A stretch of DNA of 64,000 nucleotides, from positions 4,454,001 to 4,518,000 of the forward strand of contig NZ_CP162488.1 in NCBI RefSeq assembly GCF_041242975.1, in the 5' to 3' direction. The translations under genes and the position numbers were made by a program. This DNA is from Xanthomonas sp. DAR 35659 (GTDB lineage: Bacteria; Pseudomonadota; Gammaproteobacteria; Xanthomonadales; Xanthomonadaceae). Below, piece after piece: positions 56,821-64,000 of the stretch (position 1 is its first letter; each line of letters starts with the position of its first letter). Below the pieces are notes generated by a model. It ran no database searches. It saw nothing but the letters and a program-made list of their open reading frames with translations, and was not told the origin of the DNA.

Positions 56821-57607
56821 CCGTGCCTCCCGCTTGCTGCGGCTGCGGCTGCGGAACGCTCGCCGGCGGCGGCGATGGCGCCTGCGCCGGCGCGGGTTCG
56901 CTCGGACCCGGTCCGGCTGGCGTGCCGGCATCCATCACCGGTGCGTTCGGCGGCGCAGTCGGCGCGGCGGCCGCATCCGGGACGGCCGCGCCCGGCGCGC
57001 CGGCGGGCGGCGCCGGCATCGCGTTCGGGCGCAGGTAGCCGGCCAGTTCGAAGGCCACGTCCAGGCCGTTGCCGCTCTCGCCCGGCGAGAGCTGGTAGCG
57101 CTGCGCCATCACGTTGAGGTTGTCCACGAACAAGGCCGGGGTGCCGCTTTCCAGCGCATGCAGCACCGCCGCCAGTTCCGGCGTGCCGCAGCGCAGCCGC
57201 ACCTGCACCGCGACCCGGGTGAAGCGGTCGCGACGGTTGTCGGCGGCCAGCGGCGAGCGGTTGCTGATCGCGCAGCTGCGGTTGCCGGGGCTGGCGGTGG
57301 CGACCGCGCTTTCCAGGCGCTGCACCAGGCCGGCCGAGGCCAGTTCGGCCGAGGTCTCGCGCAGGAAGCCCGGGCGCGTGGCCAGCTCGCGTTGCGCCTG
57401 CTGCAGCCGCTGCGCCACCTGCGGCGCCTGCTGCAACTGCATGCGCACGCGCAGTTCGCGCTGGCGCAGCTCCTGGATCTGTGCATCGACCTCGCGCATC
57501 GGCACGGTCCACCACGGATGCACCAGCACCAGGTAGCCCAGCGCCAGCGCCGCCAGCAGCAACCCCAATGCCAGCCAGCGGTCGCGCTTATCGACCTGCA
57601 CCGGCAT
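56810..57607 (-). CDS. xpsM: XpsM inner-membrane secretion component
   Basis: GspM homologue, 265 residues. One membrane helix near the N-terminus (WLALGLLLAALALGYLVLV), a coiled region (about 35-90), then a ferredoxin-like periplasmic domain and a Pro/Ala-rich tail. It stabilises XpsL in the platform. It overlaps xpsL by 20 bases and xpsN by 11. Confidence 0.88.
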   Translation of the reverse strand: MPVQVDKRDRWLALGLLLAALALGYLVLVHPWWTVPMREVDAQIQELRQRELRVRMQLQQAPQVAQRLQQAQRELATRPGFLRETSAELASAGLVQRLESAVATASPGNRSCAISNRSPLAADNRRDRFTRVAVQVRLRCGTPELAAVLHALESGTPALFVDNLNVMAQRYQLSPGESGNGLDVAFELAGYLRPNAMPAPPAGAPGAAVPDAAAAPTAPPNAPVMDAGTPAGPGPSEPAPAQAPSPPPASVPQPQPQQAGGTDAH

Positions 57608-58712
57608 CGGCGGCCTCCTTGCGCTTGGTCCCGGCCAGTTCGGCGGTGAGGGTGAAGCGGTCGCGGTGGGTGCCCGGATCGGCCTGCAGCACGCCGGTCA
57701 GCGAGGGCGTGCGCCACAGCGGCGAGCCTTCCAGCCGGCCGACCAGGGAGGACGCCTCGCTGCTGAGCCCGATCAGTTGCAACTGGTCGCCCTCCACCGA
57801 GAACTTCTCCAGGTAGGTGCCCTCGGGCAGGCGCTTGCTCAGTTCGTTCCAGATTTCCAGCGAGGTCGGACGCTCGGCGCGCAATTGATCGAAGAACGCC
57901 GCGCCTTCGACCAGATCGACCAGTTGCTGGCGCTGCGCGGCCACGCCGCGCGCGCGCTGCGCGCTGCTGTCCACCTGCGCGCGCAGCTGCTCCAGCGCCT
58001 CGCGGCGGTTGTCCAGCAACTGCCAGCCGGCGGCGAACAGCGCCAGCAGCGCGGTCGCGGCCAGGATCGCATTCCAGCGCCGCATCGGATCGGCGCGGCG
58101 GTGGCGCTGTTCCGGCGGCAACAGGTTCACCCCCAGCGGCACGCCGTCGGCGCCGGCGACGTCGACCCCGGCCAGGGTCGGGCGCAGCGTGGCGGCGTGT
58201 TCGTGCAGGTCGTCCAGCACCCGGCGCGGCGCCACCACCAGGTCGGCGTCGAGCTGGGCGTCGTCGCGCCGCGCGCCGGGGCGCACGTCGTAGACCACCT
58301 GGTCGGCCTGGAACGGCGTCTGCCGATCGATCTCGAACCGGACCACGTCGCGCAGATGGTCGGCGGCCGCGGCCGGCAGGCGCAGCGTGCGCCGCAGCGC
58401 GGAGTGCGCCGGCAGCATCCACACCCGCGGCAACGCCGCCAGGCGCGGGCCGAGCACCGCGTCCAGGTCGGCCGCCAGCAGCGGCCACGGCAACGCCAAC
58501 GGCGCGCCCAGATCGGCGCCGAGCTGGCGCGCGACCAGCAACTGCTCGCCCTCGCGCCACAGCAGCAGCCGCGCCTGCGACCAGCCCAGCTGCACTTGCC
58601 AGCGCGGCGGCAGCCACGCCATCAGCGAACGCTGCCACCAGGCCAGCAGGCCCCCGGCACCGGGCGCGATGCGCACGCCGAACTTTTCCATGGTGTCGCG
58701 CCACGCAGTCAT
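57588..58712 (-). CDS. xpsL: XpsL inner-membrane platform protein
   Basis: GspL homologue, 374 residues. The cytoplasmic domain (about 1-215) binds the ATPase XpsE; a membrane helix follows ([18 protein letters not shown], about 232-249), then a periplasmic coiled coil and small domain. It starts with ATGA overlap with xpsK. An internal Met at residue 8 ([11 protein letters not shown]) is a possible shorter start. Confidence 0.9.
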   Translation of the reverse strand: MTAWRDTMEKFGVRIAPGAGGLLAWWQRSLMAWLPPRWQVQLGWSQARLLLWREGEQLLVARQLGADLGAPLALPWPLLAADLDAVLGPRLAALPRVWMLPAHSALRRTLRLPAAAADHLRDVVRFEIDRQTPFQADQVVYDVRPGARRDDAQLDADLVVAPRRVLDDLHEHAATLRPTLAGVDVAGADGVPLGVNLLPPEQRHRRADPMRRWNAILAATALLALFAAGWQLLDNRREALEQLRAQVDSSAQRARGVAAQRQQLVDLVEGAAFFDQLRAERPTSLEIWNELSKRLPEGTYLEKFSVEGDQLQLIGLSSEASSLVGRLEGSPLWRTPSLTGVLQADPGTHRDRFTLTAELAGTKRKEAADAGAGR

Positions 58713-59563
58713 CGAACGGTCGATCCCTCTTCCCATCGCAGCACAGTGTAGGCGGAGCCCGGTAGCGCCGACGAGCCTGGGCGCACCACGGCGCGCAGCA
58801 CCGCCTCGCGTCCGCTGCCCAGCCGCGCGCGGCTTTCGATGCTGTAGGTGCCGCCGCCGGCGCCGAACGCGGCGGCCTGCGCCGGATCGCTGCGCTCGCG
58901 CTGCGCCAGCACCTGCTGCGCGTCCAGGCCTAGCGCGGTCAGCACCGGCGCCGGCGCGAAATCCGGCGCCGGGCGCGAGATGCCGCTGTACAGGGTCAGG
59001 TTGGGCAGCAACTTGGCGTACAGGTCCGCGTCCATGCCGAGTACCAGTTGCAGTTCGGCCAGGCTTTCGAACGGCGCGTCCTTGGCCCCGTACGCGCGTC
59101 CGGCGGCGGCGTAGTCCGGGTCCTCGGCGCCGCCGTTGGGCTGGCTGAGATTGTCCGGATCGCGCCAGTCCACGATCGCCGCGGCGATGGCGTCGGCGCG
59201 CTGCGGATCGCCGCCGACCGCGCGCACCAGCGCCGCCAGCAGCGGCGCGTCGGCCAGGTTCAGATCGACCTTGCCGCTCTCGTCGGTGATGCGCAGGTCG
59301 ACCGTGGCGCCTTCGTACTGCCAGCGATAGCGGCGCCCGTCCACGCGCCAGCCGGGCTGGGTCGGGGTGCCGGCGAGCCGGGTCAGCGCGTATTCCAGCC
59401 CGGCGCGGGCGCGTTCCTGCGCCGCCGCGCCGTCGCCCAGCACCTTGCCCTGCAGGCCTTCGGTGCGCGCGGTCAACGCGAACGCGCCGATCAGCGCGGT
59501 CAGCAGCGCGATCAGCCACAGCACCAGCACCAGCGCCGCGCCACGCACGCGGACCGCGCTCAT
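58709..59563 (-). CDS. xpsK: XpsK minor pseudopilin
   Basis: GspK, the largest minor pseudopilin, 284 residues. The prepilin peptidase site follows VRVRG (Gly8), with [13 protein letters not shown] as the hydrophobic start of the mature form. It lacks the Glu at mature position 5, as is normal for GspK. The pseudopilin tip complex includes XpsH, I, J and K. It overlaps xpsJ by 4 bases. Confidence 0.93.
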   Translation of the reverse strand: MSAVRVRGAALVLVLWLIALLTALIGAFALTARTEGLQGKVLGDGAAAQERARAGLEYALTRLAGTPTQPGWRVDGRRYRWQYEGATVDLRITDESGKVDLNLADAPLLAALVRAVGGDPQRADAIAAAIVDWRDPDNLSQPNGGAEDPDYAAAGRAYGAKDAPFESLAELQLVLGMDADLYAKLLPNLTLYSGISRPAPDFAPAPVLTALGLDAQQVLAQRERSDPAQAAAFGAGGGTYSIESRARLGSGREAVLRAVVRPGSSALPGSAYTVLRWEEGSTVR

Positions 59564-60210
59564 TGCCGCGCCTCCGCGCCGCCGGCCTGGCGCAAGGCCA
59601 CCACCAGCGGCGGCCAGACCGTGCCGTCGTCGCTGCTCAGTTCGATCGAGACCAGCAGCGGCAACCGGTCGGTCGTCTCCCAGCGTTCCTGCCACGGACC
59701 GATGCTGCCGCGTTCCGGATCGATGCCGCGGTAGCGGAAACGCACCTGGCGCAGGCCCTCGGCCAGCGGCTCGGGCGCGCGTGGCTTGCCCTCGGCGATC
59801 TGCTTGCCGGCCTGCACCTGTACCAGCGCGATGGTCAGGCGCTGCTGGCCGCGGTCGCCGCTGACGCCGAGGTCGTGCAGGTAGGGGCCGCCGTGGCCCA
59901 GGTAGTCGGGCAGATCGGCGACGAAGCGCATGCGCTGCGGCTCGCCGACGAAGCGCACCGGCTGCAGCGTGCTGCTGTCGATGTCCAGCGCCATGGGCTG
60001 CGCACCGCTCAGGCGCCGGCGCAGGAAGCCTTCCACCGCGCGCATGCGCTCGCTGCGCCCGGCGATGGTTTCGCCGCGGCCGCTGATCGCGGTGGCCGAG
60101 CGCAGCGTGGCGAAGGCCAGGGTCAGGCCGCCGACCAGCAGCACCGTGGCCAGCAGCACTTCGATCAGGGTGAAGCCGCGCGCGGCGGTGCGTCCCGGCG
60201 CGCGACTCAT
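59560..60210 (-). CDS. xpsJ: XpsJ minor pseudopilin
   Basis: GspJ, 216 residues. The prepilin site is ARG then [14 protein letters not shown], with Glu5 of the mature form present. It overlaps both neighbours by 4 bases. Confidence 0.93.
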   Translation of the reverse strand: MSRAPGRTAARGFTLIEVLLATVLLVGGLTLAFATLRSATAISGRGETIAGRSERMRAVEGFLRRRLSGAQPMALDIDSSTLQPVRFVGEPQRMRFVADLPDYLGHGGPYLHDLGVSGDRGQQRLTIALVQVQAGKQIAEGKPRAPEPLAEGLRQVRFRYRGIDPERGSIGPWQERWETTDRLPLLVSIELSSDDGTVWPPLVVALRQAGGAEARQ

Positions 60211-60623
60211 TGCGGCACCCCGACGTTCTGCGCGCTGACCAGGCGCAGCGTCTTCCATTGCAGCGCCTGCGCCGGGGCGTCGCCCCAGCGCACCTGCAGA
60301 TTCAGTTGCAGCAGGGTCGGCGCGCCCGGCGTGATGGTCGGGTCCGGCGGGCGCCGCGCGTCGACGTACGGCGCCACGTCCAGGGTCCAGCGGTAGCGGC
60401 CCTGTTCGAAGCTGCCCTGCTCGCGACCGGGCTGCAGCGGCTGCTCCACGCCCTGCGCGGCCAGCAAGGATTGCGCGTACAGCGTGGCGCGGCTGAGCTG
60501 GTCGGCGCGCTGCACCTGGCGCGCGGCGCCGGACAGCGAACCGAGCAACAAGGTCAGCGCCAGCGCCAGCAACGCGAACGCCACGATCACCTCGATCAGC
60601 GTGTAGCCGCGCTGCGCCTTCAT
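60207..60623 (-). CDS. xpsI: XpsI minor pseudopilin
   Basis: GspI, 138 residues. The prepilin site is MKAQRG then [17 protein letters not shown], with mature Glu5. It begins the minor pseudopilin complex together with XpsJ and XpsK. It overlaps xpsH and xpsJ by 4 bases. Confidence 0.93.
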   Translation of the reverse strand: MKAQRGYTLIEVIVAFALLALALTLLLGSLSGAARQVQRADQLSRATLYAQSLLAAQGVEQPLQPGREQGSFEQGRYRWTLDVAPYVDARRPPDPTITPGAPTLLQLNLQVRWGDAPAQALQWKTLRLVSAQNVGVPQ

Positions 60624-61138
60624 GGCATGCCCTGCTGCTGCGGCGGACGGCCGACCTTGACCTCACCGGTCAGCCAGGCCACGTCGATGCGCCAACTGGC
60701 CTTGCGCGTCTGCAGCTCGATGCGCCCGCCGGTGGCCGCGCCGTCCTCGAAGAACTGGATCGCGCCTTCGTCGTCGCGGCGCTGCGCCTGGCGCGCGCCG
60801 GTGAAGCGCACCGTCAGCGATGGCGGGATCTCGCCGTGGCGGCCGTTCGGCGCCTGCCAGCGATGCGCGCGCGGATCGATCAGGAAGCGCTGCGGCTGCC
60901 CGGTCGCGATCGCCTGCGCGCGCGTGTAGCGCAGTTGCGCGGCGATCTCCTTGGCCGACGAGCGCAGGCGCATGCCGTCGATGCCGCCGGTGAGTACCGA
61001 CGCGGCCAGCAACGCGGCGATCGCGATCAGGCCCACCACCAGCAACATCTCCAGCAGCGACACGCCGCGCATGCGCATGCGCGCGCCGGCGCGCGCATGC
61101 GGGTCGCCGCGGAGGCTGCGGGCAGGGGCCTGGATCAC
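60620..61138 (-). CDS. xpsH: XpsH minor pseudopilin
   Basis: GspH, 172 residues from a GTG at 61138, or 152 from ATG 61078. The prepilin site is MRMRG then VSLLEMLLVVGLIA, with mature Glu5. With the longer start it would have a leader of 25 residues, long for this class, so the shorter start is possible. It lies 10 bases after xpsG in the longer form. Confidence 0.88.
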   Translation of the reverse strand: MIQAPARSLRGDPHARAGARMRMRGVSLLEMLLVVGLIAIAALLAASVLTGGIDGMRLRSSAKEIAAQLRYTRAQAIATGQPQRFLIDPRAHRWQAPNGRHGEIPPSLTVRFTGARQAQRRDDEGAIQFFEDGAATGGRIELQTRKASWRIDVAWLTGEVKVGRPPQQQGMP

Positions 61139-61148
61139 GGCGCCGGGA

Positions 61149-61589
61149 TCACGGGTTCTTGATGTCGGCGTTGTAGCTGCTGCCGCCGGGCTGGCCGTCC
61201 TTGCCGAGGCTGATCAGGTCGTACGGCTTGCCGTCGCCGGGCACCCTGTACTCGATCGGGTGGCCCCACGGATCGTTCAGGTCGCTGGCATTGGCGTACG
61301 GGCCGAGCCAGCCGCTGACGCCGCCCGGCGCGGTGACCAGGTCGTCGAGCTTGGACGGCAACTTGTTGGTGTCGAGCTGGTAGTTGTCGATCTTGCCGGC
61401 CAGGGTCTGGATCTGCGACTTGGCCAGATTGGCCTTGCCGCGGTCGGCGCCGCCCAGCACGCGGCTGGCGACCAGGGTCAGCACCGCGCCGATCAGCACG
61501 ATGACGATGATGATTTCCAGCAGGCTCATGCCCGACTGGTGCGCGGCGGAGGGGGAACGGGTCAGGGAGCGGAGGCGGAGAGTGCGCAT
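61149..61589 (-). CDS. xpsG: XpsG major pseudopilin
   Basis: GspG, 146 residues. The prepilin site follows Gly20 (AAHQSG then MSLLEIIIVIVLIG), with mature Glu5. The C-terminal segment (NDPWGHPIEYRVPG, then DLISLGKDGQPGG) is the calcium-binding loop region of major pseudopilins. It begins a block xpsG-xpsH-I-J-K-L-M-N-D with little or no spacing, but is separated from xpsF by 358 bases. Confidence 0.96.
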   Translation of the reverse strand: MRTLRLRSLTRSPSAAHQSGMSLLEIIIVIVLIGAVLTLVASRVLGGADRGKANLAKSQIQTLAGKIDNYQLDTNKLPSKLDDLVTAPGGVSGWLGPYANASDLNDPWGHPIEYRVPGDGKPYDLISLGKDGQPGGSSYNADIKNP

Positions 61590-61947
61590 TGCATCGGATC
61601 CTTGCGGTGAAAAACCTTTATGTAGCCGAACGCGGCGCCGATGGCCGCGGTGGCGGGCCGCTCGTGCAGCCGCGCTTCATGCACGTCGGTCCCGGCGTGA
61701 CCGGAACCATGGTGCGCGGTGGCGATGCCACTGTCATGTCAGTGGCCTTGCCGGGGTGGCGGACTGGGGGCCAGGCCCTGCTTGGCCGGGCGTTCGGCGC
61801 CGCATGCGCCATGGCGTGTAGCGCGGATGCTTCCGGCAACGCCGCTGTCGTCCATGGCGTTGCGTTACCGGCTGCGGACACACCGGCCCGGCCATCCATG
61901 GCCGGGCGTTCGGCGCCACATGCGCCATGGCGCATGAGCGTGGCACC
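61590..61947. repeat. Spacer between xpsF and xpsG with 33-bp direct repeats
   Basis: A 33-base unit opening GGCCGGGCGTTCGGCGCC occurs at 61784-61816 and 61900-61932, one base different. CCATGGCG occurs three times and TCATGTCAGTGGC-type short repeats are nearby. No gene is supported. It should contain the promoter or terminator elements that divide xpsE-F from xpsG-D. Confidence 0.7.
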
Positions 61948-63162
61948 TCACCCAATCGCATTGGTCAGGTCGTACAGCGGAACGAGGACGGAAATGATCA
62001 CCAGGCCCACGACCGAGGCCAGGACCAGGGTGATCAGCGGCACCAGCGCGGCGAGCATGCGGTCGATCGCCTGCGCGGTTTCCTGCTCGAAGGTGTCGGC
62101 GGTCTTGAGCAGCATCGTGTCCAGGGCGCCGGATTCCTCGCCGACCTGGATCATCTGCAGCGCCAGGCGCGGAAAGCGCTTGCCCTTGGCCAGCGACACC
62201 GACAACCCATGGCCGTTCTTGACGTCGTCGGCGGCGCCACCGAGGTCTGCGGTCAGCGCCAGGTTCGACAGCACGTTGCGCGAGATGCCCAGCGCGGCCA
62301 GCAGCGGCACGCCGTTGCGCAGCAAGGTGCCCAGGGTACGGGTCAGGCGCGCGGTTTCCAGCCGCACGATCAGCCCGCCGACGAAGCGCTGCTTCAGCAA
62401 CCAGGCGTCGAACGCGGCACGGAAGGCCGGATCGCGGCGCTTGCGGTCCACCGCCAGCGCCAGCACCGCCGGCACGATCAGCAGCACGATCCACCAGTCG
62501 CGCACGAACAGGCCCACGCTCAGCACCGCCTGGGTGAACCACGGCAGGGCCACGTCCAGGCTCTCGTACATCTGCGCGAACTGCGGCACCACGTAGCCGA
62601 GCAAGAACAGCAGCGCGCAGCCGACCACGCTGACCAGGATCGCCGGATAGATCAGCGCGTTGATCACCCGGCCTTTCAGTTCGCGGCTGCGTTCCAGATA
62701 TTCGGCCAGCCGCTGCAGCGTGTCGTGCAGATTGCCGCCGGCCTCGCCGGCACGCACCATGTTGATGTACAGGCGCGAGAACAGCCCGTGCTGGCGCTCC
62801 AGCGCCACCGACAACGGCGCGCCGCCGCGTACCGCGTCGCGGATGTCGCCGACGGTGCGCTTAGAGCGCTCGTCCTCCGGCAGTTCCAGCAGGATCGACA
62901 GCGCGCGGTCCAGCGGCTGGCCCGCGCCGAGCAGGGTCGCCAGTTGCTGGGTGAACTGCACCAGCGCGGTGCCGTCGAACGGCTTGGGCCGGAACAGGCT
63001 GCGCAGCGAGGTGCCGCCGCCCTGCGCGGCGAGCCGCGCCTCCATCGGCATGTGCCCCTGTTCCTGCAGGCGCAGCGCCACCTCGGCGTCGCTGGCGGCC
63101 TCCATCTGGCCTTCCAGGATCTCGCCGTGCGAATCCAGCGCCTTGTAGCGGTACAGGGGCAT
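61948..63162 (-). CDS. xpsF: XpsF inner-membrane platform protein
   Basis: GspF, 404 residues with three membrane helices (one at about 165-190, two near the C-terminus) and two repeated cytoplasmic domains. Family sequence: MPLYRYKALDSHGEILEGQ at the start, LATLLGAGQPLDRAL and GEESGALDTMLLK. The bases before the ATG are the C-rich repeat (GATTCCCAGCCCTG), so no Shine-Dalgarno sequence is seen. Confidence 0.96.
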   Translation of the reverse strand: MPLYRYKALDSHGEILEGQMEAASDAEVALRLQEQGHMPMEARLAAQGGGTSLRSLFRPKPFDGTALVQFTQQLATLLGAGQPLDRALSILLELPEDERSKRTVGDIRDAVRGGAPLSVALERQHGLFSRLYINMVRAGEAGGNLHDTLQRLAEYLERSRELKGRVINALIYPAILVSVVGCALLFLLGYVVPQFAQMYESLDVALPWFTQAVLSVGLFVRDWWIVLLIVPAVLALAVDRKRRDPAFRAAFDAWLLKQRFVGGLIVRLETARLTRTLGTLLRNGVPLLAALGISRNVLSNLALTADLGGAADDVKNGHGLSVSLAKGKRFPRLALQMIQVGEESGALDTMLLKTADTFEQETAQAIDRMLAALVPLITLVLASVVGLVIISVLVPLYDLTNAIG

Positions 63163-63163
63163 C

Positions 63164-63200
63164 AGGGCTGGGAATCGGGAATGGGGAATCGGGAATCGGC
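63164..63200. repeat. C-rich repeat arm before xpsF
   Basis: Plus strand: units GGGAATCGGGAATGGGGAAT; on the coding strand this is the C-rich arm, ending at the xpsF start. No G-rich partner is seen near the xpsE stop. Confidence 0.75.
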
Positions 63201-63295
63201 AAGCGCATCGTGCGCGACCCCGGCGCAAGCGCGCGGTTGCCGCCAACCGATGGCGGAATGACCCACTGCCACAGCCGCGCCGCGTGCCGCGCGCA

Positions 63296-64000
63296 TCAGG
63301 TTTCCTCCGTCACGCGCAGCACTTCCTCGATCGTGGTCTGGCCGCTGAGCGCCTTGCTCAGGCCGTCCTCGTACATGGTGCGCATGCCGGCCTCGCGCGC
63401 CAGTTGCTCGATCTCGCCCATGCCGGCGTGGCGCATCACCGCGCGCCGCAGCGCGTCGTTCATGACCAGGAATTCCATGATCGTGGTGCGGCCCAGGTAG
63501 CCGGTCGGCGCGATCGCCGACGGCCGCGGGCGGTACAGGAAGATCTCGCCGTCGGGCTGCAGCCGGCGCAGGTCGAACTTCTCGATCTCCTCCGGCGAGG
63601 CCGCATAGCGCTCGGCATGGGTCGGCTCCAGCCGCCGCACCAGGCGCTGGGCGAGGATGCCGTTGATCGTGGAGGTCAGCAGATAGTCCTCCACGCCCAT
63701 GTCGAGCAGGCGGGTGATGCCGCCGGCGGCGTTGTTGGTGTGCAGGGTGGACAGCACCAGGTGGCCGGTCAGCGCCGACTGGATCGCGATGCGCGCGGTT
63801 TCCAGGTCGCGCATTTCGCCGATCATGATGATGTCCGGGTCCTGACGCACGATGCTGCGCAGCGCATGCGAGAAATCCAGGCCGATCTGCGGCTTGGCCT
63901 GGATCTGGTTGATGCCCTCGATCTGGTACTCGACCGGGTCCTCGACGGTGATGATCTTGACGTCGGCGGTGTTGAGCTGGCTCAGCGCGGTGTACAGCGT
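63296..64000 (-). CDS. xpsE: XpsE secretion ATPase, cut by window edge
   Basis: GspE ATPase that powers pseudopilus assembly. The C-terminal 234 residues are visible; the rest lies beyond 64000. Asp box (VEDPVEY), Walker B ([12 protein letters not shown]) and His box ([12 protein letters not shown]) are present. The four-cysteine zinc motif found in many GspE proteins is absent: there is no cysteine in this part ([18 protein letters not shown] stands in its place). It lies 133 bases before xpsF. Confidence 0.96.
   Translation of the reverse strand, partial: TLYTALSQLNTADVKIITVEDPVEYQIEGINQIQAKPQIGLDFSHALRSIVRQDPDIIMIGEMRDLETARIAIQSALTGHLVLSTLHTNNAAGGITRLLDMGVEDYLLTSTINGILAQRLVRRLEPTHAERYAASPEEIEKFDLRRLQPDGEIFLYRPRPSAIAPTGYLGRTTIMEFLVMNDALRRAVMRHAGMGEIEQLAREAGMRTMYEDGLSKALSGQTTIEEVLRVTEET

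Overview
The window reads as chromosome of a Xanthomonas-type gammaproteobacterium (Xanthomonadaceae). It is very GC-rich, carries an xps type II secretion cluster in Xanthomonas order (E-F-G-H-I-J-K-L-M-N-D), has GTAG-type (SMAG) palindromes in spacers, and its proteins match that family. The species cannot be fixed from sequence alone. No phage, insertion sequence, rRNA gene, intact tRNA gene or CRISPR array was found.

Layout. 1-8.5 kb: a high-affinity potassium uptake operon on the minus strand (porin-like gene, kdpF, kdpA, kdpB, kdpC, kdpD, kdpE; kdpE runs off the left edge). 8.6-10.3 kb: a secreted alpha/beta hydrolase. 10.6-18.9 kb: a riboflavin and housekeeping block (thiL, nusB, ribH, ribBX, ribE behind an FMN riboswitch, then ribD, a GNAT gene, nrdR and glyA). 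19-21.4 kb: an RcnB-like protein diverging from ettA. 21.7-31.3 kb: an Nfr-type exopolysaccharide locus (wecB, a bcsB-like gene, nfrB, nfrA in overlapping order, with a convergent DUF4434 gene). 31.8 kb: def. 32.4-43.6 kb: a complete cellulose operon (bcsD, bcsP, bcsA, bcsB, bcsZ, bcsC). 43.9-46.1 kb: pncB and a glycosyltransferase. 46.5-52.1 kb: a plus-strand group of small-molecule kinase, TonB-dependent receptor, PnuC-type permease and GntR/UTRA regulator, with a perfect GntR-type operator upstream. 52.4-64 kb: a hypothetical gene, a glycosyltransferase and the xps cluster (xpsE runs off the right edge).

How the genes work together. Two polysaccharide machines lie side by side, and both look controlled by c-di-GMP: BcsA through a PilZ domain, NfrB through C-terminal MshEN-like repeats. 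Each has a BcsB-type membrane-anchored periplasmic partner and a TPR plus beta-barrel outer-membrane exporter. WecB beside nfrB would supply UDP-ManNAc. A CRP/Clp-like site lies just upstream of wecB. The kinase/receptor/PnuC/GntR group looks like a self-regulated salvage system for a vitamin or nucleoside-like compound, in which uptake is driven by phosphorylation inside the cell.

A second theme is a repeat family (core GGGAATGGGGAATCGGGA) that fills spacers as inverted arms. The G-rich arm starts at or inside the 3' end of one gene, and the C-rich arm abuts the start codon of the next, where a Shine-Dalgarno sequence would be expected. The G arms fit the G-quadruplex pattern.
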